This document shows positions 50,902-58,594 of a stretch of 64,000 nt of DNA, piece by piece. This DNA comes from Nocardioides marmoribigeumensis (GTDB taxonomy: Bacteria; Actinomycetota; Actinomycetes; Propionibacteriales; Nocardioidaceae): contig NZ_JAVDYG010000001.1 of assembly GCF_031458325.1 (NCBI RefSeq), positions 1,488,001-1,552,000 on the forward strand. Direction: 5' to 3'. The notes under the pieces are model-generated. The model was not told the DNA's origin. It saw only the letters and a program-made list of their open reading frames with translations, and ran no database searches. A program made the position numbers and the translations under genes. Positions within the stretch are counted from its first letter, which is position 1, and each line of letters begins with the position of its first letter.

Positions 50902-51192
50902 TCAGTGGCCTCCCACCGCCTCACCGACCGCGAAGAACACCACCATGAGCAACGTCAGGCCACCCAGGCCGAGCACGGCGACCGACCGCTCGTGCCGGCG
51001 TACGACGGCCACCGCGGCGGTGAGCAGCGACGCGACGGCGAGGCCGACGATCACCGCGACCACCCCGATGCTCAGGGCCCGCCACGAGTCCGGGATCAGC
51101 AGGAAGACCGACCAGTACAGCGGGTAGAGCAGCACCGGCAGCAGGAGCCACACGGCCACCCGGCCCATCCGGGTCTCGGGGAGCACGTTCAT
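50902..51192 (-). CDS. Small three-helix membrane protein
   Basis: A 96-residue protein with three hydrophobic helices (VAVWLLLPVLLYPLYWSVFLLI, SIGVVAVIVGLAVASLLTAAVAVV, VAVLGLGGLTLLMVVFFAVGEA). No family is recognised. A good ribosome site (GGAGGGAGG) precedes the ATG. It follows the 99-residue membrane gene on the same strand with a 20-base gap, so the two probably form an operon of small membrane proteins. Confidence 0.7.
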   Translation of the reverse strand: MNVLPETRMGRVAVWLLLPVLLYPLYWSVFLLIPDSWRALSIGVVAVIVGLAVASLLTAAVAVVRRHERSVAVLGLGGLTLLMVVFFAVGEAVGGH

Positions 51193-51212
51193 CTCGACCT
51201 CCCTCCATGGGG

Positions 51213-51512
51213 TCAGCCGGCCACCACCAGCAGGACGACCAGGGCGACGAGGGCGGCCGCGAAGAGCGCCAGGCCGGCGCGTGCGCGGGCCTCGTGCCGG
51301 GCCGCCACGAAGGCGACCGGAGTGCCGAAGAAGCCCAGCGGGACGCCCAGCAGGCCGACGACCCTCACCCAGTCGGGCGGGTTGACGTCGGCGCTGAGGC
51401 TCACGAGGTAGGCGAACCCCGTCGCGACCACGAAGAGGGCGCCGAGGACCAGGGTGAGCGTGCCCGCGTCCGGCGCGACCGGGCGGCGGACGTGATGTGC
51501 CTGGAGGTTCAT
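51213..51512 (-). CDS. Small three-helix membrane protein
   Basis: A 99-residue protein with three predicted helices (GTLTLVLGALFVVATGFAYLVSL, VGLLGVPLGFFGTPVAFVAA, AGLALFAAALVALVVLLVVAG). The N-terminus is soluble (MNLQAHHVRRPVAPDA). ATG 51512 is preferred to an in-frame upstream codon at 51539 because GGTGAGG precedes it. No function is assigned. It is divergent from the sirtuin gene. Confidence 0.65.
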   Translation of the reverse strand: MNLQAHHVRRPVAPDAGTLTLVLGALFVVATGFAYLVSLSADVNPPDWVRVVGLLGVPLGFFGTPVAFVAARHEARARAGLALFAAALVALVVLLVVAG

Positions 51513-51607
51513 GACCTCACCACCACCTTCTCCCTCCATCGTCCCGCCGCCGGCGCCTCCACGGGCGGGCGAGGGCTGTCTGGTGCGTCACGGTTGGGTC
51601 GCGGGGG

Positions 51608-52516
51608 ATGATCGGACCCGTGACCGGACTCGCGCGCTACCTGGCTCCCCACGAGCCGACCGGTGAGTCCCACGACCCCGAGGCCGCGGTCGAGCTGCTC
51701 CGTTCGCGCCGCTTCGTGGCGCTGACCGGGGCCGGGATGTCGACCGACTCGGGCATCCCCGACTACCGCGGACCCGCCAGCGCCGCCCGCAACGGCCGAG
51801 CGCCGATGACCTACCAGGAGCTGGTCTCCGGTCCCGCCGCGCAGCAGCGCTACTGGGCGAGGGCCTACGTCGGGTGGGCGCTCATGCGCGACGCGCTGCC
51901 CAACGCCGGGCACCACGCGCTGGCCAGGTTCGAGGCCGGCGGCCGGTGTGCCGGCGTGATCACCCAGAACGTCGACGGGCTGCACGAGCAGGCGGGCACC
52001 GCCGACGTGGTCGCCTTGCACGGCCGGATCAGCGACGTGGTCTGCCTGTCCTGCGGCGACCGCACCTCCCGCGCGGTCCTCCAGTGCGAGATGGCCGCGG
52101 CCAACCCGGGCTGGCTGGAGTCCCACCGCGAGAGCCTCAGCGAGGTGCACGCCCGGCCCGACGGCGACGCCGACGTCGACGACACGCACCGCTTCGTGGT
52201 GCCGACCTGCGACCGGTGCGGCGGGTCGCTCAAGCCCGACGTGGTGTTCTTCGGCGAGAACGTCCCGGTCGACCGCGTCCGGCGCTGCCACGACCTGCTC
52301 GACCGGTCCGAGGCGCTGCTCGTGCTCGGGTCCTCGCTGACGGTGATGTCGGGGTTCCGCTTCGTGCGCCACGCCGTCTCCCTCGGCCTGCCGGTCGTCG
52401 TGGTCAACCGCGGCGCGACCCGCGGGGACGCCCACGCGACGTACAAGGTGGACGGCGGGACCACCGAGTTCCTCACCCACCCCGCCTGGCTCAAGCCGGC
52501 GGCAAGCCGGCCCTAA
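51608..52516 (+). CDS. SIR2-family NAD-dependent protein deacylase
   Basis: A 302-residue sirtuin. ALTGAGMSTDSGIPDYRG (NAD site) is at residues 38-55, TQNVDGLHEQAG (catalytic region) near 118, and the catalytic His is in ALHGRISD. Zinc knuckles are CLSCGD and CDRCGG. VVFFGENVP and GSSLTVMSGFRFV complete the fold. It resembles the class II (SIRT4-like) branch, which removes acyl groups from lysine and may have ADP-ribosyl or lipoamidase activity. It stands alone. Confidence 0.93.
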   Translation: MIGPVTGLARYLAPHEPTGESHDPEAAVELLRSRRFVALTGAGMSTDSGIPDYRGPASAARNGRAPMTYQELVSGPAAQQRYWARAYVGWALMRDALPNAGHHALARFEAGGRCAGVITQNVDGLHEQAGTADVVALHGRISDVVCLSCGDRTSRAVLQCEMAAANPGWLESHRESLSEVHARPDGDADVDDTHRFVVPTCDRCGGSLKPDVVFFGENVPVDRVRRCHDLLDRSEALLVLGSSLTVMSGFRFVRHAVSLGLPVVVVNRGATRGDAHATYKVDGGTTEFLTHPAWLKPAASRP

Positions 52517-52578
52517 GCGAGGACTAAGTGGCCTGGGTCACAGTCAGCACATCAGCCAGACCGACCGAGGAGCCCGAG

Positions 52579-52776
52579 ATGTTCACCTCCCAGACCACCA
52601 CCCAGTCCCACACCACCTGCCCCTGCGCCACCGACTCGCGCTGCTGGACCGCCCACGTCGTGGCCGACCACTCCGAGCAGGGCTGGGTCCGCCTGTGCAA
52701 CGGCGTCGTCGTCTTCGACGACCACTACTACCTGACCCCCGACGGCCACTCCGAGCCCATCCCGGTCGCCGCCTGA
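52579..52776 (+). CDS. DUF5999-like small protein
   Basis: A 65-residue protein. SHTTCPCATDSRCWTAHVVADHSEQGWVRLCNGVVVFDDHYYLTPDGHS matches the DUF5999 layout: Cys-rich start, then VxxHxEQGWxxLCNGVxxFxDxxxLxPDG. This family is almost confined to actinobacteria and its role is unknown. GAGGAG seven bases upstream supports the ATG. It is followed 17 bases later by the AroQ-like gene. Confidence 0.8.
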   Translation: MFTSQTTTQSHTTCPCATDSRCWTAHVVADHSEQGWVRLCNGVVVFDDHYYLTPDGHSEPIPVAA

Positions 52777-52793
52777 CGGTGCATGATCGACCC

Positions 52794-53228
52794 GTGCGCA
52801 CCACCTACGTCCTCAACGGCCCGAACCTCAACCTGCTCGGGCACCGCGACCCCGACGTCTACGGCACCGCGACCCTCGCCGACGTCGAGCAGCTGTGCCA
52901 CGACGAGGGCGACCGCCTGGGCCTGCAGGTGATGTGCCGCCAGAGCAACCACGAGGGCACGCTGATCGACTGGATCCACGAGGCCTTCGAGCAGGAGGCC
53001 GCGGTCGTCGGCAACTTCGGCGCCTACACCCACACCTCGATCGCGATCATGGACGCACTGGCTGTCGTCCGGGCCCCGGTGGTCGAGGTGCACATCAGCG
53101 ACATCTACGCCCGCGAGGAGTTCCGCCACACGTCGTACGTCGGGCTGGTCGCCGACGCCCACGTCGTCGGCCGCGGGATCCGGGGCTACGTCGAGGCGCT
53201 GGGCAAGGTGGTCGAGCTGTGGACCTGA
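52794..53228 (+). CDS. aroQ: Type II 3-dehydroquinate dehydratase-like protein (AroQ)
   Basis: A 144-residue AroQ-fold protein. LNGPNLNLLG is at residues 7-16, catalytic Arg and Tyr in GHRDPDVYG, QSNHEGTLIDWIHEA near 44, Asn in GNFGAYTHTSIAI near 73, and IRGYVEALG at the end. The segment that should contain the general-acid His reads EFRHTSYV, where relatives such as the mycobacterial enzyme have FRRHSY; the His is shifted one position or replaced by Thr. No other shikimate gene is nearby. CATGAT is six bases before the GTG start. Activity is uncertain. Confidence 0.8.
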   Translation: MRTTYVLNGPNLNLLGHRDPDVYGTATLADVEQLCHDEGDRLGLQVMCRQSNHEGTLIDWIHEAFEQEAAVVGNFGAYTHTSIAIMDALAVVRAPVVEVHISDIYAREEFRHTSYVGLVADAHVVGRGIRGYVEALGKVVELWT

Positions 53229-53242
53229 GCCCCGCATCGCGA

Positions 53243-53271
53243 CGGCGGTCCTGGGCGCCGCTCGTTTTTTT
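53243..53271 (+). terminator. Rho-independent terminator with T-run
   Basis: CGGCG (53243-53247) pairs with CGCCG (53256-53260), followed by CTCG and seven T (53265-53271). It is the only clear T-run terminator in the window and ends the aroQ-like transcript. Confidence 0.7.
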
Positions 53272-53342
53272 GCCTTCGGGTCAGTGACCTGACGGTCCGC
53301 CACCTCGTTCTCCCGGTACACGCGACCGAGGAGGAGAGACCC

Positions 53343-53558
53343 ATGTCGATGCCCGTGACGATGACCACCGACGAGATCGCCCGCGCGCGCTCGGTGTTCC
53401 TCGGCGACCAGGCCCGCGCCGCCCGCCACGCCCGCACCGAGGCCTCCGCGACGGCCACCGCCCGCGTGCTCGTCGCGCTCTACCTCGCCCTCGGCGCCTA
53501 CGCCGTCCTCGCGGTCCTCGGGATCCTCCCCGCCGCCGCCTGGAGCGCCCTGCGCTGA
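53343..53558 (+). CDS. Small single-helix membrane protein
   Basis: A 71-residue protein. A charged N-terminal helix (TDEIARARSVFLGDQARAARHARTEA) is followed by one transmembrane segment (ARVLVALYLALGAYAVLAVLGIL). No family is recognised. GGAGGAGAG precedes the ATG by eight bases. Upstream, GGTCAGTGACC (53279-53289) is a small palindrome that could be an operator. Confidence 0.6.
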   Translation: MSMPVTMTTDEIARARSVFLGDQARAARHARTEASATATARVLVALYLALGAYAVLAVLGILPAAAWSALR

Positions 53559-53583
53559 GGCCGAGCACCGCCGCCGGCCCCCG

Positions 53584-55131
53584 TCAGAACCCCTGCGGCT
53601 GGGTGAAGAACCCGTCGGGGTCCCACCCGTGCCGCACGGTCGCCAACCGTGACGCGTTGGTCCCGAAGTAGGCCCGACGGTAGTGCCGCAGGGCGGCGTC
53701 GGCGTAGTTGACGTAGGCGTGATCGCCCCAGGTCGGGGTCATCGCCGCTCGGGCGCCCCGCACGAACGCCAGCGCCGTCGACCGGTCGCCGGGGTGGTGG
53801 GTCGCGGTGTACTGCACGGTCGCGAGCGCCCTCCGGTGCACGAACGCGGTGTCGCCGGGGGCCGGGTCCGCGACCGCTCCGCCGAGCGAGTCCAGCGAGA
53901 TGCCGGCCTCGATGAGCCCGGATCCCTGCGCCGCCTCGAGCCGGTCGACGAGGGTCGTGCGGCCCGAGGACGAGGACCGGGCGTAGGCCACGTGGGACGT
54001 CCCCGCGAAGTGCTCGCGCTCCAGCGCCCCGCCGGGCCCGGTGTGGCAGCGGTCGACCGGGATGCCGGAGCACCCGGCGTACGCCCTGGTGACGTCGGCG
54101 AAGCTCCGCCGGCGTCGCGAGACGGACGTCGGCCGGGGCACGTCGGCGAGGAGGTGGTCGAGCCGCCGGGTCAGCCCGTCGTCGGGCCCGGCCCAGACCA
54201 CCGCGACGGCGAGGACCGGGCCGTCCGGGTGGCGCTCCCCCCCGAGCCCCTTGGCCGTGGACCACAGGCGGCGGTCGGCCGAGGGCGCCCATGACTCCCA
54301 GGCGCGGAGCACGTCGGGCGCGTCGTCGAGGCGCCACTGGAGGTAGGCGGTGGAGACGGTCGGCGCCGCGAAGGTGTCGAAGGTCAGCGAGGTCACCACC
54401 CCGAGGTGGCCCCCGCCTCCGCCGCGCAGGGCCCAGAACAGGCCGGGGTTGCGGCGGGCGCTGGCGACCACGACGTCGCCGGACGCCGTCACCATCCGCA
54501 CCTGGGTGAGGGCGTCGCAGGTCAGCCCGTGCAGGCGGCTGAGGATGCCCTGCCCGCCGCCGAGGGTCAGCCCGGTGATCCCCACGGTCGGGCAGGAGCC
54601 GGCCGGCAGCCCGCGGCGCTGCTGCGCGAGGGCGTCGTACACCTTGATCAGCGGCGCCCCGGCGCCCACCGTGGCGTGCACCGAGCCGCCGACCTGCTCG
54701 AGCCGCACGCGGGACAGCGGGCGCACGTCGATGACCAGGCGCCCGTCGCCCGCGGACCAGCCGGGGTAGCTGTGTCCCCCCGACCGCAGGGCCACCGGCA
54801 CGTCGTGGTCGCGGGCGAACCGGATGCCGGTGGCGACGTCGGCGGCCGAGGCCACCGAGAGGACGGCCAGTGGCCGGGCACCGTCGTAGTCGGCGATCTG
54901 GACCTTGCGCACCCGGTCGTACGACGCGTCGCCGGGCCGGGCGAGCGTGCCGGCGACGTGCGCGCGCAGCCACGACCAGTCCCGGGCGCGCACGGTCGTG
55001 GAGGCCCGGACGGCCGCGCTGCGACCGACCGGGGCGTCGGTGGTGCACCCCGCCAGCGCTGCGGCGCCGCCCAGCAGCAGCGCCCCGCGGCGGCTCAGCC
55101 GCTCGTCCCCCCACGTCCCCGACGTGACCAT
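53584..55131 (-). CDS. Exported FAD-linked oxidase (berberine bridge enzyme-like)
   Basis: A 515-residue flavoprotein. The N-terminus LSRRGALLLGGAAALAGCTTD has twin arginines and a lipobox (LAGC), so it is probably a Tat-exported lipoprotein. The FAD_binding_4 domain contains RSGGHSYPGWSAGDG, the usual site of the histidine that carries FAD, and GITGLTLGGGQGILSR. The BBE C-terminal motif appears as YVNYADAALRHYRRAYFGTNASRLATVRHGWDPDGFF. It oxidises an alcohol, sugar or alkaloid-like substrate outside the membrane. It is divergent from the thioredoxin-NHL gene. Confidence 0.88.
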   Translation of the reverse strand: MVTSGTWGDERLSRRGALLLGGAAALAGCTTDAPVGRSAAVRASTTVRARDWSWLRAHVAGTLARPGDASYDRVRKVQIADYDGARPLAVLSVASAADVATGIRFARDHDVPVALRSGGHSYPGWSAGDGRLVIDVRPLSRVRLEQVGGSVHATVGAGAPLIKVYDALAQQRRGLPAGSCPTVGITGLTLGGGQGILSRLHGLTCDALTQVRMVTASGDVVVASARRNPGLFWALRGGGGGHLGVVTSLTFDTFAAPTVSTAYLQWRLDDAPDVLRAWESWAPSADRRLWSTAKGLGGERHPDGPVLAVAVVWAGPDDGLTRRLDHLLADVPRPTSVSRRRRSFADVTRAYAGCSGIPVDRCHTGPGGALEREHFAGTSHVAYARSSSSGRTTLVDRLEAAQGSGLIEAGISLDSLGGAVADPAPGDTAFVHRRALATVQYTATHHPGDRSTALAFVRGARAAMTPTWGDHAYVNYADAALRHYRRAYFGTNASRLATVRHGWDPDGFFTQPQGF

Positions 55132-55168
55132 GGAACAAGTGTGCTCCCCGGATTGTCAGACTGGGGTG

Positions 55169-56953
55169 ATGAGCAGCCGCGTCCGTGTCCGTGCCCCCGA
55201 GCTGACCGGCCGCGGGTGGCTGAACACCGGCGGTCGTGACCTGGCTCTGGGCGACCTGCGTGGGCGACACGTCCTGATCGATTTTTGGGCCTTCTGCTGC
55301 GTGAACTGCCTGCACGTCCTCGACGAGCTGCGGCCGCTGGAGGAGAAGTGGGCCGACGAGCTGGTCGTCGTCGGCGTCCACTCGCCGAAGTTCGTGCACG
55401 AGGCCGACCCGGACGCGCTGGCCGCGGCGGTCGAGCGCTACGCGGTCCACCACCCCGTCCTCGACGACCCCGAGCTCGTCACCTGGCGGGCCTACACCGC
55501 GCGGGCCTGGCCGACGCTGGTGCTGGTCGACCCCGAGGGCTACGTCGTCGCGCAGTTCGCCGGCGAGGGCCACGCCCACGCGCTCGACGCGCTGCTGACC
55601 GAGCTCGTCCCGCTGCACCGGTCACGCGGGACGCTGCAGCCGGGCGACTCGCCGTACGTCCCTCCCGTCGTCGAGCCGGGTGACCTGCGCTTCCCCGCCA
55701 AGGCGGTCCCGCTGCCCGGCGGGACCGTGCTCGTCGCCGACGCCGGGCACCACCGGCTCGTCGAGCTCGAGGACGACCTGACCACGGTGCGGCGCTGCAT
55801 CGGCACGGGCGAGCGCGGCCTGGTCGACGGGCCCGCGCCGGCGTTCTTCGAGCCCAACGGGCTGTGCCTGCTGCCGCCCGAGGTCGCCGAGGAGGTCGGG
55901 TACGACGTCGTGGTCGCCGACACCGTCAACCACGCGCTGCGCGGGGTGCGGCTCGACGACGGCTCGGTCGCCACGCTCGCCGGCACGGGCGAGCAGCTCT
56001 TCCCCGACGCCCCCGGCCAGGAGGGCCGGCTGAGCAGCCCGTGGGACGTCGCGTGGTGGCAGGACCGGGTGTGGGTCGCGATGGCCGGGGTCCACCAGCT
56101 GTGGACCTTCGACCCGCGCACGGGCACGACCGGGGTCGCGGCCGGCACGACCAACGAGGGGCTCCTCGACGGTCCGCTCACCGCGGCCTGGCTCGCGCAG
56201 ACCTCCGGTCTCGCGGCGGCCGGCGACCGGCTCTGGCTGGCCGACTCCGAGACCTCGAGCATCCGGTGGGTCGCGGACGGAGCCCTGCACACCGCTGTCG
56301 GCACCGGGCTCTTCGACTTCGGCCTGCGCGACGGTCCGGCCGACCAGGCACTGCTCCAGCACCCGCTCGGTGTAACCGTCCTGCCGGACGGGTCGGTGGC
56401 GGTCTGCGACACCTACAACGGCGCCGTCCGGCGTCTGGCCGACGGGCGGGTGACCACCCTCGCCACCGGGCTGGCCGAGCCCAGCGGGGCGTTCGTCGAC
56501 GGCGACACCCTGGTCGTGGTCGAGTCGGCCGCGCACCGGCTGACCCGGGTCTCCCTCGCGGGGGTGGTCGAGGTGGACGGCTTCGCCCACCGCACCCAGC
56601 GTCCGGTGACCGAGGTCGCGGCCGGCGCGGTGGAGGTCGTCGTGGACTTCACCCCGCCGCCGGGCCAGAAGGTCGACGACCGGTTCGGGCCCCCCTCCCA
56701 GCTGCTCGTCTCCGCGACCCCGCCCGCCCTGATCCGGCAGGGCGAGGGCCGCGGGTCCGACCTGCGCCGCACGGTCGTGCTCGACGCGAGCGTCGGGGAC
56801 GGCGTGCTCCACGTGGCCGCCCGGGCCGCCTCGTGCGACGTCGAGGGCGGGGAAGGAGCCGCGTGCTACCTCCACCAGCAGGACTGGGGCGTGCCGGTGA
56901 AGGTGACCGACAGCGGCACCACACGGTTGGTGCTGCCGCTGTCGGCCTCCTGA
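55169..56953 (+). CDS. Thioredoxin-like/NHL-repeat protein (NHLRC2-type)
   Basis: A 594-residue cytoplasmic protein. The N-terminal thioredoxin fold carries IDFWAFCCVNCLHVLDEL, a CC-V-N-C motif like the CCINC of human NHLRC2. A cis-Pro-like region WPTLVLVDPEG follows. Residues 165-480 are NHL repeats of a beta-propeller (FPAKAVPLPGGTVLVADAGHHRLVEL; LSSPWDVAWWQDRVWVAMAG; LQHPLGVTVLPDGSVAVCDTYNGAVRRL). A C-terminal beta domain with two isolated Cys completes it. Domain order equals NHLRC2. The role is unknown, possibly redox. CAGACT (55157-55162) is six bases before the ATG. Confidence 0.9.
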   Translation: MSSRVRVRAPELTGRGWLNTGGRDLALGDLRGRHVLIDFWAFCCVNCLHVLDELRPLEEKWADELVVVGVHSPKFVHEADPDALAAAVERYAVHHPVLDDPELVTWRAYTARAWPTLVLVDPEGYVVAQFAGEGHAHALDALLTELVPLHRSRGTLQPGDSPYVPPVVEPGDLRFPAKAVPLPGGTVLVADAGHHRLVELEDDLTTVRRCIGTGERGLVDGPAPAFFEPNGLCLLPPEVAEEVGYDVVVADTVNHALRGVRLDDGSVATLAGTGEQLFPDAPGQEGRLSSPWDVAWWQDRVWVAMAGVHQLWTFDPRTGTTGVAAGTTNEGLLDGPLTAAWLAQTSGLAAAGDRLWLADSETSSIRWVADGALHTAVGTGLFDFGLRDGPADQALLQHPLGVTVLPDGSVAVCDTYNGAVRRLADGRVTTLATGLAEPSGAFVDGDTLVVVESAAHRLTRVSLAGVVEVDGFAHRTQRPVTEVAAGAVEVVVDFTPPPGQKVDDRFGPPSQLLVSATPPALIRQGEGRGSDLRRTVVLDASVGDGVLHVAARAASCDVEGGEGAACYLHQQDWGVPVKVTDSGTTRLVLPLSAS

Positions 56954-56954
56954 C

Positions 56955-58442
56955 TCAGTGCATCGGCACCGCGGCCGAGGCCGTGGAGGTCTCCGGGGTC
57001 GCCCCGGGGTCGCTCTTGCGCCGCGGCAGCAAGTACGCCGGGATCAGCGTCAGCGCGACCAGCACGAACGCCACCCAGAACGAGGTCGCGAACGCGTCGC
57101 TGCCCCCGGCCGGGGTCCGCACCCCCTTGAGCTGGTTGGTGAGCACGACCGAGAGGACGGCCACGCCGACCGAGCTGGCGATCTGCTGGGTGATGTTGAG
57201 CAGCGTCGACCCGCGCGCCACCTGGTGCGGGGTGAGCGTGCGCAGCGCCGCGGTGAACAGCGGCATCATGGTGCCGCCCATGCCGAGGCCCATCACGAAC
57301 AGCGTGCCCATGAGGAAGACGTAGGACGTGTCGGCGGTGACCTGGGTCAGACCGAACATGCCCAGCAGGATCACCACGATCGCCACCGGGGTGATGCGCC
57401 CGATCGGGACCCGGTCGGACAGCGCACCGGCGATGGGCATGGTCAGCATCGCGCCGATGCCCTGGGGAGCGACGAGCAGGCCGGCGTGGAGGGCGTCCTC
57501 GCCGCGCACCTGCTGGAAGTAGGTCGGCACGAGCAGCAGGCCACCGAAGAACGCGCCGGCGAACATGAACATCGTGATCGTCGAGACCGTGAGGTTGCGG
57601 TCGACGAACAGCCGCAGGTCGAGCAGCGGGTGCTCGGGGCGGAACGAGTGCCAGACGAAGGCGAGGATCAGCACGACGCCGATGACCATCGAGACCCACA
57701 CGCGGGGGGCGGTGACGGTGCCCTTCTCGGGGATCGAGGAGACGCCGAAGAGGAACAGCGCCAGGCCCGGCGACATGAGCAGCATGCCGAGGAAGTCGAA
57801 GGACTCCGAGGGCTCGGGGGCGTCGGAGGGCAGCGCCCACACGGCGTAGGAGATCGCGGCGACGCCCAGCGGGACGTTGATCAGGAAGATCCAGTGCCAG
57901 CTCGCCGAGTCGATCAGCCAGCCGCCGATGATCGGGCCGAGGATCGGGCCGAGCAGCATCGGGACGCCGAGGATCGCCATCAGGCGGCCCATGCGGTGCG
58001 GGCCGGCCGCCTTGGTCATGATCGTCATGCCGACGGGCATGAGCATGCCGCCGCCCAGGCCCTGCAGGACGCGGAAGGCGATGAGGCTGTTGATGTCCCA
58101 CGCGACCGAGCACAGCGCGGAGCCCAGCGCGAACAGCGCGATCGCGGAGATGTAGAGGCGCTTGGTGCCGAAGCGGTCGGCGGCCCACCCGGACAGCGGG
58201 ATCACCGTCGCGAGCGCGAGGGTGTAGCCGGTGACGGTCCACGCGACGTGGGAGTAGGCGATCGGCGCGGGGCCGTCGGAGAAGACCTTCTGGAAGGTCG
58301 GGAGCGCGACGTTGACGACGGTGATGTCGAGGATCGACATGATCGCGCCGAGCACGACGACGCCGGCGACCTTGAGCACCTGGGCGTCGATCGCGTCGGG
58401 CAGGTCGGGGGACGGTTCGTTCTTGTTGAGCTGGACAGACAT
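56955..58442 (-). CDS. DHA2-family (EmrB-type) multidrug MFS exporter
   Basis: A 495-residue, 14-helix drug:H+ antiporter. VTGYTLALATVIPLSGWAADRFGTKRLYI holds motif A, LQGLGGGMLMPVGMTIMTKAAG holds motif B-type residues, and LGPILGPIIGGWLIDSASWHWIFLINVPLG is the DHA2 motif C. It ends in a Ser/Ala-rich tail. The substrate is unknown. GGAGGAGAG precedes the ATG. It converges on the NHL gene with one base between stops. Confidence 0.92.
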   Translation of the reverse strand: MSVQLNKNEPSPDLPDAIDAQVLKVAGVVVLGAIMSILDITVVNVALPTFQKVFSDGPAPIAYSHVAWTVTGYTLALATVIPLSGWAADRFGTKRLYISAIALFALGSALCSVAWDINSLIAFRVLQGLGGGMLMPVGMTIMTKAAGPHRMGRLMAILGVPMLLGPILGPIIGGWLIDSASWHWIFLINVPLGVAAISYAVWALPSDAPEPSESFDFLGMLLMSPGLALFLFGVSSIPEKGTVTAPRVWVSMVIGVVLILAFVWHSFRPEHPLLDLRLFVDRNLTVSTITMFMFAGAFFGGLLLVPTYFQQVRGEDALHAGLLVAPQGIGAMLTMPIAGALSDRVPIGRITPVAIVVILLGMFGLTQVTADTSYVFLMGTLFVMGLGMGGTMMPLFTAALRTLTPHQVARGSTLLNITQQIASSVGVAVLSVVLTNQLKGVRTPAGGSDAFATSFWVAFVLVALTLIPAYLLPRRKSDPGATPETSTASAAVPMH

Positions 58443-58541
58443 CTCTCTCCTCCACGGGGGCGTCTGAGATCCCAGCAGGGGCCACCGACGTTTTTGTTCC
58501 CGTCCCGGGTGAATTCCAGGTCACAGGGGTGTCACGGCGCG

Positions 58542-58574
58542 CGCAGGGCCCGGGGTCGTCCCCCGGGCCCTGCG
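58542..58574. terminator. Strong hairpin terminator after the giant secreted protein gene
   Basis: Fourteen-base arms (58542-58555 and 58561-58574, GC only apart from one A-T pair) pair perfectly around a five-base loop, 21 bases beyond the stop of the 1714-residue gene. It is the strongest hairpin seen in the window. Confidence 0.8.
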
Positions 58575-58594
58575 ACGTGCCGTCCTGCCGCCGG

